NCBI GenBank assembly: GCA_934747255.1
Contig: CAKVGH010000004.1
Coordinates: 13,478-77,477 of the forward strand
DNA from: an uncultured Clostridia bacterium
Lineage (GTDB): Bacteria; Bacillota; Clostridia; Christensenellales; UBA1242
DNA length: 64,000 nt
Direction: 5' to 3'
Position numbers and translations under genes: made by a program. Shown here piece by piece: positions 43,577 to 51,488 of the stretch. The first letter of the stretch is position 1; every line of letters begins with the position of its first letter. The notes under the pieces are model-generated. The model was not told the origin of the DNA. It did no database searches and was given only the letters and a program-made list of their open reading frames with translations.

Positions 43577-44122
43577 TTACGGTTCTATAATAACAATATC
43601 TATCTTTTGTTTTTTTGCGTAGTTAATTGTATTTTTTGTTCCACCATCTTGTCCATTAAATAAAGCAATTACAAGTGAAGAATTGTTAATCATATACTTA
43701 TTTCGTTCCAAGTAACACGCATTACCAATAAAATGATTATAGATACATCTAATACTATCAAGTTTTGCAAGCACTGATTTATATCTTAATTTATCTTTTT
43801 TACTCCAAAATTTTGCTTGCGTTTTGCAAGGTAAAGCACCAATAATTTTTATTTGTGTGTATTGTTTTTTTAATTCCAAAACTTGCTCCGCACAAATAAT
43901 ATCAAAACCTAATGCCATACCACAAATAAAAGTAGTATACCCTTTATTTATGGCATTTATTATTTGAGTTCTTAACTTTTCTTTCATTTTTAAGCAACGG
44001 TCATCTTGTTCATTAAAACCCCACGGTAAACTCTGTGGACGATGCCCAGTAAAACAACAAGTTTTTGCATTTAATTTTTTAATATAATATGATATTTCCT
44101 GTTTAATAATTTCACATTTCAT
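43577..44122 (-). CDS. SLOG-family protein (DUF1273-like), copy 1
   Basis: A 181-aa Rossmann-like protein of the SLOG superfamily, whose members (DprA, LOG, YspA/DUF1273) bind nucleotides or similar ligands. Conserved features are CFTGHRPQSLPWGF (about 22-35), FICGMALGFDIICAE (the phosphate-binding Gly region), ALPC, and GGTKNTINYA near the C-terminus. It has a close paralogue at 60842-61342. Like that copy, it diverges from an XRE-type regulator gene. The minus promoter has TTGTAA and TATTAT. A role in sensing a small molecule is suggested by family only. Confidence 0.85.
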   Translation of the reverse strand: MKCEIIKQEISYYIKKLNAKTCCFTGHRPQSLPWGFNEQDDRCLKMKEKLRTQIINAINKGYTTFICGMALGFDIICAEQVLELKKQYTQIKIIGALPCKTQAKFWSKKDKLRYKSVLAKLDSIRCIYNHFIGNACYLERNKYMINNSSLVIALFNGQDGGTKNTINYAKKQKIDIVIIEP

Positions 44123-44157
44123 TATAAAATATATCCTTTGACTAATCTATACTACAT

Positions 44158-44185
44158 ATAATATCAAATTTATTTTTAATTACAA
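44158..44185 (-). promoter_or_regulatory. promoter of SLOG copy 1
   Basis: TTGTAA (44185-44180) and TATTAT (44163-44158) with a 16-base spacer on the minus strand. Confidence 0.45.
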
Positions 44186-44214
44186 AGCATTTTGGCTATT
44201 TTACACTACATAGT

Positions 44215-44243
44215 TTGAAATAGTCAAGATGGTAAAATATAAA
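44215..44243 (+). promoter_or_regulatory. promoter and possible operator of the XRE pair
   Basis: TTGAAA (44215-44220) and TATAAA (44238-44243) with a 17-base spacer. The arms ATTTTAC (44198-44204) and GTAAAAT (44232-44238) flank the -35 and touch the -10. The same two arms form the palindrome at 61477-61494. Confidence 0.5.
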
Positions 44244-44272
44244 TAATAGAAAAAAGTAAAGGAGCAAAAATA

Positions 44273-44521
44273 ATGATTTCATTAAATTACGCTTTTTCTA
44301 CTCGTGTGAGAGAAATCTTAAAAGAGAAAAAGATGACACAATATAAGTTAGAACAACTTACTGGAATATATCATAGTACTATGAATGCTATTATGAATGA
44401 TAGATGTAAATCTTCAAACTTCAAAACAATGGCATTGATTATTAGGGAACTTGGAATGAGTATTCCTGAATTTTTCAACAGTCCTATTTTTGCCGATTTT
44501 AATAATCTAGAAATTGACTAA
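44273..44521 (+). CDS. XRE-type HTH regulator, tandem copy A
   Basis: An 82-aa protein that is almost entirely one helix-turn-helix domain of the XRE/Cro family. Motifs are KKMTQYKLEQLTGIYHST for the HTH helices and MALIIRELGMSIPEFF for the last helix. AAGGAG precedes the ATG. It is followed 34 bases later by a close paralogue and diverges from SLOG copy 1. It probably represses or autoregulates the shared intergenic region. Confidence 0.88.
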   Translation: MISLNYAFSTRVREILKEKKMTQYKLEQLTGIYHSTMNAIMNDRCKSSNFKTMALIIRELGMSIPEFFNSPIFADFNNLEID

Positions 44522-44555
44522 AATTAAAAAATTATAAAACTTTTAGAAGGTTAAA

Positions 44556-44798
44556 ATGAAATTAAATAAAGCATTCGCATTAAGAGTTAAAGAAGTTTTG
44601 AAACAAAAGAAAATGACACAATACAAACTTGGTCAGTTAACTGGTTTGTACCACAGCACTATTACTGATATTTTGAATTGCAAATATAAAACTCCAAATT
44701 TTAAGAATATGGCTTTAATAATTCGTGAACTTGGTATGAGTATGCAGGAGTTTTTTGATAGTAGTGTTTTTGATTTTAATAAATTAGAAATAGAATAA
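44556..44798 (+). CDS. XRE-type HTH regulator, tandem copy B
   Basis: An 80-aa paralogue of the preceding gene, about two thirds identical by eye, with the same KKMTQYKLGQLTGLYHST and MALIIRELGMSMQEFF motifs. Most differences lie in the recognition-helix neighbourhood (TITDILNCKYKTPNF against TMNAIMNDRCKSSNF), so the two may bind different sites. It is very likely cotranscribed with copy A and ends at a terminator. A recent tandem duplication is the simplest explanation. Confidence 0.88.
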   Translation: MKLNKAFALRVKEVLKQKKMTQYKLGQLTGLYHSTITDILNCKYKTPNFKNMALIIRELGMSMQEFFDSSVFDFNKLEIE

Positions 44799-44846
44799 AA
44801 CCTTAATTTGAAAAACACCAAAAATGATTTTCAATCAAAGAATAAT

Positions 44847-44880
44847 AAAAAAAGCAGTATTTTATGTACTGCTATTTTTT
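44847..44880. terminator. terminator between the XRE pair and the sipL-like gene
   Basis: AGCAGTA/TACTGCT stem with A-run before and T-run after, between convergent genes. Confidence 0.7.
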
Positions 44881-44881
44881 A

Positions 44882-46396
44882 TTACTTATGTGCGAAGTAA
44901 ACTATGCTTTGTGGAGCATCTAGTGGGAATACTGCTTCTGGGTTTTGAGCCACAATCATATCTTCCCTAACATTCAAGTGCTTTGCAATATCCCACAAAC
45001 TAGCGCCTGCTGGTGCAAGGTAAATTTCGAGTGGATATGGATTTTGAGCAAGTTCTTCGGTCAAGACAATTTCCTTTACAAATGTCTGCGCTGTTTTTGA
45101 GTAGTTATTAACTCTAAACGAAATTTCGGCTTCAATTTCAATATCCTTGCCTTTCTTTGCCTTGGCAGTTATATCTACAACATCACCACCGACAAACAAG
45201 TCATCGCCTTCCTTAACGCCATCAACATCAAGGTTAATTGCAAATGGAATTTCCACTGTAACACTATTTGTGGTTTCATCTTCGTCATCGGCTAAATAAA
45301 CTACATTTGCTGTCAATATGCCTTCTACACTAACAGAGTTTTCTCCACAAACTGCATTTGTAATGTTAAGATTAACTCCGCTAATCATTAAAATTTTGCC
45401 TATTCTAGCCATATTTTCGTTGATTTCCAAGTTGCCTTCAATGTGCTTATTTGCAAGTGCAGAATTTTCGGCATTAACAAAATATGTGTCTGTAACAAGG
45501 TTTAATTTGTGAGTTAATGAATAGCAATCGCAAGGCAGAGTACATTCCATTTTGTTTAGAACCACATATTTTACGCATACTGGAAATGTGGCTTTAAGGA
45601 AGTAGTTTTCATTCTCTTGATTTACCTGCAACGCTACTTCGTCATATTTAAGAGCAATGTTAGTTTCCAAAACGCTATCTTTGTTTACATTTTCAGCATC
45701 AATTTCTTCCTTAAATGGAATAGTCTCGCAGAAAGGTTTATACATTGTATTTTCGCCGTCATTATAGCATAGATATGCTTTAACGTAAACTTCGCCATCT
45801 ACGGTAAAATATCCTGTTCCACTTGTTACTTGCTTTACGCATATATTTGTTGATGTTAAAAGGACTTTATTTACTGGCTGTTTTAGTTCAAACTCATCTT
45901 CAACATTAAAAACTGCTTTACCCACATCTGTTTTTGTTGTTAAAAATTGTGTATCGCTTTTTACTAGCACATTGTCGTCTGTTGGAGCAAAGGCGTCAAT
46001 AACAAAATTATCTAAAACATCAAGTGTGATTTCTAGTGTTGCTTGCACTTTTACTTCCATAGAGTTTGCAGATAAAATTTGAACATCAACAACTTCTACC
46101 TTATATAAAGGTTCCATTGTGCTAGACAATGTGTTGTCTTCAAACTTTCCATTTACAGTCACTTTTTCATCAGCCGTGCAAATTTCCTTGCTTTGATTTA
46201 AGTAGCACAAAGTAAACTTGCTATTAACCTGATAGTTTGCTTCTCCATTCAAAATTTCCATACTAGAAACATAGGCTTTGCCATCAACTCCCAAAACCTT
46301 TGCTATTTCTTCGTCATTTGTAGCCCTAATTGATAGTTCCACTGTGGTTTGAACATTGCCAACTTTTTTTCTGTAATTCGATGTAACTGTTTCCAT
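44882..46396 (-). CDS. SipL/SpoVID-like spore protein with LysM domain
   Basis: This 504-aa protein is made of repeated DUF3794 (SPOCS) beta domains, about 30-430, followed by a C-terminal LysM domain (about 455-500; APAGASLWDIAKHLNVREDMIVAQNP in part). The combination is that of SipL in Clostridioides and SpoVID in Bacillus, morphogenetic proteins that tether coat to the forespore surface through SpoIVA. Start supported by AGGAGG. It is upstream of veg in the same direction as spo0A. The exact name SipL is inferred from domain order. Confidence 0.85.
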   Translation of the reverse strand: METVTSNYRKKVGNVQTTVELSIRATNDEEIAKVLGVDGKAYVSSMEILNGEANYQVNSKFTLCYLNQSKEICTADEKVTVNGKFEDNTLSSTMEPLYKVEVVDVQILSANSMEVKVQATLEITLDVLDNFVIDAFAPTDDNVLVKSDTQFLTTKTDVGKAVFNVEDEFELKQPVNKVLLTSTNICVKQVTSGTGYFTVDGEVYVKAYLCYNDGENTMYKPFCETIPFKEEIDAENVNKDSVLETNIALKYDEVALQVNQENENYFLKATFPVCVKYVVLNKMECTLPCDCYSLTHKLNLVTDTYFVNAENSALANKHIEGNLEINENMARIGKILMISGVNLNITNAVCGENSVSVEGILTANVVYLADDEDETTNSVTVEIPFAINLDVDGVKEGDDLFVGGDVVDITAKAKKGKDIEIEAEISFRVNNYSKTAQTFVKEIVLTEELAQNPYPLEIYLAPAGASLWDIAKHLNVREDMIVAQNPEAVFPLDAPQSIVYFAHK

Positions 46397-46473
46397 TAAA
46401 ATCCTCCTAATACATAGTTACTAATATTTTATAAGCGTGAAAACAAAAATATTACTAGAATTTTAAGAAAAAC

Positions 46474-46500
46474 AAAAAAGGGACTAAATTTGTCCCCTTT
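46474..46500 (-). terminator. terminator of veg
   Basis: GGGAC/GTCCC core stem extended by A/T pairs, with a run of six T on the minus strand, overlapping the veg stop codon. Confidence 0.7.
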
Positions 46501-46738
46501 ATTCTCTTGGATAGATTTTAACATTACCGCAAAGCACTTCGCTGTAAGCATAACTCAAAGTTTTAAGCGGATTTGGTTCGATCGCTTCTACCGTAAAAAC
46601 GCTTGGATACGCAGCCACCACTTCGGCACTAAATTTTATAATATGTTTTCTGCCTTTATTGACCGCCATATCGACAGTTTTGCCTTTTAGTTTTGCAATT
46701 TCTTCTTTTAATTTTATTACTGATTTAATATTATTCAT
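46499..46738 (-). CDS. veg: Veg family protein
   Basis: A 79-aa protein matching Veg of Firmicutes, a small conserved regulator linked to biofilm gene expression. Recognisable segments are LKGKTVDMAVNKGRKHIIKF and the closing SYAYSEVLCGNVKIY. It lies near rsmA and metG as in Bacillus. There is no Shine-Dalgarno sequence. TATAAT ends six bases before the ATG, which would give a leaderless transcript. Confidence 0.9.
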   Translation of the reverse strand: MNNIKSVIKLKEEIAKLKGKTVDMAVNKGRKHIIKFSAEVVAAYPSVFTVEAIEPNPLKTLSYAYSEVLCGNVKIYPRE

Positions 46739-46744
46739 ATAAAG

Positions 46745-46774
46745 ATTATAAACATTTATTTTTTAATTAAACAA
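46745..46774 (-). promoter_or_regulatory. promoter of veg, likely leaderless
   Basis: TTGTTT (46774-46769) and TATAAT (46750-46745) with an 18-base spacer. The expected start of transcription falls on the veg start codon. Confidence 0.55.
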
Positions 46775-46800
46775 AAAAAATCAGCACTGGGCTGATTTTT
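46773..46800 (-). terminator. terminator of the acidic zinc-ribbon gene
   Basis: A perfect 10-bp stem AAAAATCAGC/GCTGATTTTT with a 5-base loop. Its T run on the minus strand leads straight into the veg promoter. Confidence 0.8.
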
Positions 46801-46868
46801 AATTTTATTTTCTATTGTTAATAATAAATACACATAAGCAATAATATTAAACTAAATAATTGAATGAA

Positions 46869-47447
46869 TTACTTTTTCTTTTTTGGCATTAAATTATCAA
46901 GATATTCATCATCGTCATCGGCTAAATCATCATCAAGGTCGTCATCATCTTCGTCTTCATCGTAATCATCATCAAGGTCGTCATCGTTTAGGTCATCATC
47001 GTCAGCCGAAAAATCTTCGTCATCGTCAAAAGACTCATCATCGTCATCATCGCCAAAGTCACTATCGTCCAAATCTTCGTCATCAAGTGGAATGTCGTCT
47101 AAAAGTTCGTCTTCGTCTTGAATTGAACTCATGTCGCCGATTTCGTCAGTTTCAGTTTCAGTATCGTCATTTTCAACATAACTTCTCCAAGTATCGTCTG
47201 CGTCACTTTCTGTATGACTTTGACCGCCTTGTTGAACTTCCATTTCCTTTGCACACATTGGGCACATTTCTTCGTCTTCGTTTATAACATTGATTTTACA
47301 AATTGGACAAATTCCTTGTTCAACTTCTTCTTCCTCGTGATTATGAGAAGCACTTAATTCCATTTTACAAACTTTGCAAAGTTTTTCTTTTTTATCAATA
47401 TAATTTAGTTCACAACGTGGACATCTAATATACTCTATTTTTGCCAT
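46869..47447 (-). CDS. zinc-ribbon protein with poly-acidic tail
   Basis: A 192-aa soluble protein. Residues 1-75 hold paired CxxC knuckles (CPRC, CKVC, CPIC, CPMC), so two zinc ribbons are likely. From about residue 95 the chain is almost entirely Asp and Glu, ending in KKKK. Such a tail imitates nucleic acid or binds basic proteins in other families. AGGAG precedes the ATG. It lies between spo0A and veg as its own unit. No family name can be given. Confidence 0.78.
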   Translation of the reverse strand: MAKIEYIRCPRCELNYIDKKEKLCKVCKMELSASHNHEEEEVEQGICPICKINVINEDEEMCPMCAKEMEVQQGGQSHTESDADDTWRSYVENDDTETETDEIGDMSSIQDEDELLDDIPLDDEDLDDSDFGDDDDDESFDDDEDFSADDDDLNDDDLDDDYDEDEDDDDLDDDLADDDDEYLDNLMPKKKK

Positions 47448-47535
47448 TTAATTACTCCTAAAAACTATAATCGCTATAAGTATATTAGTTAATTTGCATC
47501 TTGTCTACTATTTTTATGCAATTTTTTTGAAAATT

Positions 47536-48306
47536 TTATACACCTTCAAGTAACATTTTGTCAGCAACCAAAGCGATAAATTCTCCATTGGTTGGTTTTT
47601 CATTATTTGAGTAAACTTTTATTCCAAAAAGGGTATTTATATTTTCAATTTTTCCCCTATTCCACGCAACTTCAATAGCGTGACGAATGGCTCTTTCCAC
47701 CTTGCTTGGAGTGGTTTCAAACTTTTCAGCAATTGATGGATATAATTTTTTGGTTATGGAGTTTATAATTTCTGGATTATCAATCGCCATTTTAATGGCT
47801 TCTCTTAAAAACTGATATCCTTTGATATGGGCAGGAATACCAACCGTTATAAAGATGTTGGTAATTTTTTCTTCTAGGGCTTTTAATTGGCTTTTATCGG
47901 CTTTAACAGTCAAAACTGATGCATTATCATCTAGCATTGAACCAGAAACAATTTCTTCCACCCTCTTTGAAAGTATATCTATGTTGTATGGTTTAATCAT
48001 ATAATAACTAGCGCCCATATTCATACTTTTTTGAATGAATCCATCTTGGCTTAATGCGGATAACACAATTACTTTTACACTACTATAATTATCTTTCAAT
48101 TTTTGCAAAAATTCAAAGCCATCAACTCCTTTTAGAATAAGGTCTGTTATTACACAATCTGGCTTTTGATTTTTAATTATTTCAAAGGCTTCATCTGCTG
48201 TTTGACAAATTCCCAAAACTTCAACATTAGATTTCTTTTGTAAATCGCTACTTAAACATTTGCTCGCTTCTAGATTATCATCAACAATTATTATTTTTGT
48301 GCTCAC
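47536..48306 (-). CDS. spo0A: sporulation master regulator Spo0A
   Basis: A 256-aa response regulator. The receiver domain starts TKIIIVDDN and carries the phosphorylated Asp in CVITDLILKGVDG and Lys in YYMIKPY. The C-terminal Spo0A DNA-binding domain (about 145-256) includes LYPSIAEKFETTPSKVERAIRHAIEVAW. Phosphorylated Spo0A starts sporulation by binding 0A boxes. The start is GTG with AAAGGAGA upstream. No spoIVB gene precedes it here. Two 0A-box-like sites lie upstream, consistent with autoregulation. Confidence 0.96.
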   Translation of the reverse strand: MSTKIIIVDDNLEASKCLSSDLQKKSNVEVLGICQTADEAFEIIKNQKPDCVITDLILKGVDGFEFLQKLKDNYSSVKVIVLSALSQDGFIQKSMNMGASYYMIKPYNIDILSKRVEEIVSGSMLDDNASVLTVKADKSQLKALEEKITNIFITVGIPAHIKGYQFLREAIKMAIDNPEIINSITKKLYPSIAEKFETTPSKVERAIRHAIEVAWNRGKIENINTLFGIKVYSNNEKPTNGEFIALVADKMLLEGV

Positions 48307-48404
48307 GATATATTTCTCCTTTTGTCATTTAATTATCTTGACAAGAAAATGTTAGCACAATTTGGCGCATTATTCAAAGTTTTGAAAAAATAAAAAGTAT
48401 TGTG

Positions 48405-48444
48405 CCGACACTATTTTTGGTTGAAATTGTATAATATTGTCGAA
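48405..48444. promoter_or_regulatory. candidate 0A boxes upstream of spo0A
   Basis: A perfect TGTCGAA is at 48438-48444 on the plus strand and a partial TGTCGG at 48410-48405 on the minus strand, 100-140 bases upstream of spo0A. The known Spo0A-binding core is TGTCGAA. Confidence 0.5.
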
Positions 48445-48482
48445 TATAGTCTAAATAATATACTTTTGCCTTTTTTGAACAT

Positions 48483-48513
48483 AAAAAAACATATCAATTT
48501 GATATGTTTTTTT
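48483..48513 (-). terminator. terminator of the 48554-49948 lipoprotein gene
   Basis: CATATCA/TGATATG stem extended by seven A-T pairs on each side, located 40 bases after the stop codon on the minus strand. Confidence 0.75.
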
Positions 48514-48553
48514 AGATTTTTTATTAGTGTTTTAACTGAATTTTTATACTAAA

Positions 48554-49948
48554 TTATTTTTCTTCTTCCACTTTAATATGGTCTTTAATTACCTTTCCAA
48601 CTAACTTACATTCAAAATCTTCGCTTAAAGTTGTATCAATTCTAACAAGGTAGTAACCAACATTCTTGTCGTCTTTTTTGTATTCTTTGAATACATAAAC
48701 ATACTTACCATCAAAGTCGATATTGTTTGTCATTGTGAAAGATAATGTGTCTGTTTCCTTATATGTTAATTTTACAAGTACTTTTGTTTTATAGTTAATC
48801 TTGTAAAGTTCGTTGTCAGCATTGTAAGCATAGATATCATCGCCATATACAGCAAGTGGAGTAAGTTTAACTTCTTCTGTCAAAACTTCAAATTCTGGCA
48901 ATCCACCAGCAACTGGTTTGATATATGTTAAATATCCACTAGCATTTTGTGTAAGCATACCGCGGTAATTTCCGCCTTCAAAATTCAATACAAATACTGC
49001 GTTATCAAATGCTTGATATGAAATTTGCTTTTCGTTTGCAACATCGATATTTGCCTTGTTTTCACCTTCTGCTGACTTGTAATCAGCCATATAAAAGTAT
49101 GCACCTTTATCGTTTGTAAGTTTTTTTGTATAGAATAACTTGTCTTGTTTGATTGTCTTAACAACATAAGTTGCATTTTTGCTAATTACAACTTCTTCCA
49201 TAGACTTAATGCCGATGTAAGCCATAATATTGCCTTGTGAAACTTCTCCGTCATCGTCATTAGCACTTCTTGTATAGTAAACATTATTTTCTGCTTCGTT
49301 TACCGATATAGAATCAATGACTGGCATTGCTACGCTTGAAACCTTTTCAATTATCTTTTGGTCGTTTGTGTTTGTGTTTACAATAACCAAGTTTGCAGTA
49401 TCGTATACTACCAAATAAACTACTTCGTCAATTTCGTAAAAAGCGAAAGAAAACTTATCAGAAGATACAGTTGTTGTGTAAATTCTGTTTACATTTGTTC
49501 CATCAAGATTTGAATAGAAGAATGCTGTCTTTTTGAAATCAAGATTTCCTTGTGTGTCTTTTTCTGCATTAGGTGTCGCATAATAAATCTTATCGCCGAA
49601 AATATAGAAACCACCATTGTCGATACCAACAACTTTTGGAGCAAGAATTTCTGCTTGCAAAATTCCACCTTCGTCATAAATTAGTTCGCCATTTTCGTCT
49701 AACTTTGTTCTGTATAAAGCAGAGTAATCAGCCACGCCAAATGCGTTGTCGTTGTTAGTTAAATCGCCGGCTTTTTTATATCCATTTGTAAAATACAAGT
49801 AACTGCCTTTTATAACAATTCTGTTTCCGTTGCTAGTAACTGGATCTGATTTGCTTGGTCCACCTATTAGAGCCTGAAAGCCACAACCTGTAAACATAAG
49901 TATTCCAACAAGAAAAACAACGGCTATACTCAATAATTTCTTTTTCAT
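48554..49948 (-). CDS. lipoprotein with propeller-like repeats
   Basis: A 464-aa exported lipoprotein: signal MKKKLLSIAVVFLVGILMFTGC with lipobox FTGC at about residue 22. The rest is rich in repeats of the form YxYF/IYYAT/IYAYNADNELYKI, which suggests a beta-propeller related to DUF5050-type proteins. GGGAGA precedes the ATG. It is a single-gene unit with its own terminator. A copy of TTATCATTT (49984-49992) lies 36 bases upstream. Probable surface binding protein, ligand unknown. Confidence 0.78.
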   Translation of the reverse strand: MKKKLLSIAVVFLVGILMFTGCGFQALIGGPSKSDPVTSNGNRIVIKGSYLYFTNGYKKAGDLTNNDNAFGVADYSALYRTKLDENGELIYDEGGILQAEILAPKVVGIDNGGFYIFGDKIYYATPNAEKDTQGNLDFKKTAFFYSNLDGTNVNRIYTTTVSSDKFSFAFYEIDEVVYLVVYDTANLVIVNTNTNDQKIIEKVSSVAMPVIDSISVNEAENNVYYTRSANDDDGEVSQGNIMAYIGIKSMEEVVISKNATYVVKTIKQDKLFYTKKLTNDKGAYFYMADYKSAEGENKANIDVANEKQISYQAFDNAVFVLNFEGGNYRGMLTQNASGYLTYIKPVAGGLPEFEVLTEEVKLTPLAVYGDDIYAYNADNELYKINYKTKVLVKLTYKETDTLSFTMTNNIDFDGKYVYVFKEYKKDDKNVGYYLVRIDTTLSEDFECKLVGKVIKDHIKVEEEK

Positions 49949-50091
49949 TTTTTTCTCCCATAAAAATAAATTCTAGATAGAGTTTATCATTTTGTATAAT
50001 TATAGTCAAATCAATCACAAAAAAAACTTAAAATCTTGAAAGAAAAATATTGTCTTAATGGCAATATTTCTCATTTACATATTATTTTTAA

Positions 50092-51282
50092 TTAAATTAT
50101 TTCAACCATAATATTTTCGCCCGTTTTGGCGTCTTGATAAGTTAGCCAATAACCTTTGGAAAGATAGTTTTCAGGGTCAACAGGAAGCCACTGACAGTAG
50201 CCTTCGAGTTCCTTTGGCGGAACATCTTTATACTCGCTTGGAACACCATAACACAAGCATTTTTCCACCCCGCCTTCATAAATCACGCCAAACACATAAT
50301 AGTCATCTCCGTTTTCCACTCTACAAAATTTGCTGTCAGGAATAATGTTTTCGAGAACTTTCTCAGGTTCTTTGTCTTGAAACATCTTTTCTACTTGCCC
50401 ACTAACTTTACTAAAAAAACTTTCTCGTTTTGGCTTAATGTAATCGTTAGATTTTTTATCGTCTTCTGTTTCTGCGTAAACCTTGTCGATATAACTTTCC
50501 AGCATTTCATCTTCAAAAACTTCTTCTTGTTTTGAAGCAATTTGACTATTATATTCTTGACTATTTTTTGATAGTTCAATATTTTCATTTTGATTTAAGA
50601 CAGAATTTGTGTTTTTTATGTTTTGATTATCAAAAAGGTTTTTAATTTTTTGAAAATTAAAGTTATTACCTATATTATCGTCAAAAGGACTATCATTTTG
50701 TTTGCTAAATACTTTTTCGTTATCCGCAAAATTTACATCTTGATTATTCATTTGAGAATGTATTGATGCACTCAATCCACTGCTACTCATTTTATCGCTA
50801 TTTGTTTGCAAAAACTTTTCCTTAACCGAACCAATAATATCACTTGCCTGTTTCATAAAGGTTTTTTCCTGACTGTCCATAATATTTGCTTTTTCGATTA
50901 ACGATTGGATTTCAAAAGAATTTTCACTTGCTTTTGTAATTTTTGTTGAACCCCAAAGCAAAGTGCTATATGACTTGTTTTGCAAACTAACAATCACGCA
51001 ACTAACCTTGTTTGAAACTTCACACTCGCCATTTATTTGAATTTTTAAGTTAGACAACTCGCCAACTGATGCTTTTGTTTTGAAAATATTATCGCCCACA
51101 GCAATGCCAACTTCGTATACTTCGTTTGTTTTTTTAAGATTAAAACATCTTAAACTGCCAACAACTTTATTGTCATAGTATTCTAGCGACAAAATACCTT
51201 TTTGATTGCTGTTGCCGTCATATTCGGCTGGAATTAAAATAATGTTTTTCTTTATGATATTGTTTCTTGAATAATTTTCCAT
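50092..51282 (-). CDS. hypothetical protein with low-complexity centre
   Basis: A 396-aa cytoplasmic-looking protein. Residues 1-115 form a beta-rich domain (LIPAEYDGNSNQKGILSLEYY). Residues about 130-300 are Asn/Gln/Ser/Lys-rich, helical or disordered. Residues about 310-396 form a second compact domain with YYVFGVIYEGG, CLCYGVP and CQWLPVDPENY. The terminal domain looks conserved among Clostridia from memory, but I cannot name it. AGGTGAAG precedes the ATG. It lies between spo0A and rsmA regions on the same strand. Confidence 0.72.
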   Translation of the reverse strand: MENYSRNNIIKKNIILIPAEYDGNSNQKGILSLEYYDNKVVGSLRCFNLKKTNEVYEVGIAVGDNIFKTKASVGELSNLKIQINGECEVSNKVSCVIVSLQNKSYSTLLWGSTKITKASENSFEIQSLIEKANIMDSQEKTFMKQASDIIGSVKEKFLQTNSDKMSSSGLSASIHSQMNNQDVNFADNEKVFSKQNDSPFDDNIGNNFNFQKIKNLFDNQNIKNTNSVLNQNENIELSKNSQEYNSQIASKQEEVFEDEMLESYIDKVYAETEDDKKSNDYIKPKRESFFSKVSGQVEKMFQDKEPEKVLENIIPDSKFCRVENGDDYYVFGVIYEGGVEKCLCYGVPSEYKDVPPKELEGYCQWLPVDPENYLSKGYWLTYQDAKTGENIMVEII

Positions 51283-51345
51283 ACTTCACCTATAACTATA
51301 TTTTATATGCAAAAAACAAAAATTGTTAGCACAAAATTTGAACAA

Positions 51346-51379
51346 AAAAAACAACAAATGCACTAATTTGTCGTTTTTT
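51346..51379 (-). terminator. terminator after metG-tatD-rsmA
   Basis: CGACAAAT/ATTTGTTG stem (one G-U) extended by A-T pairs and a T run on the minus strand, about 110 bases after the rsmA stop. Confidence 0.65.
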
Positions 51380-51488
51380 ATTAAAATTGATAGGTTTTTT
51401 TAGATTTATTTTAATTTTCTTACTCTTAATAGTTGATTTTTCCACAATAAACAATGATTTCCGTTATTAAGAATTAGTATCAATAATT

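Noticed and set aside
46883..47287. Plus-strand open frame rich in His and Arg
   Set aside because: It is the reverse-strand shadow of the Asp/Glu-rich tail gene; GAT/GAC runs read backwards give His and Arg codons. No ribosome site.
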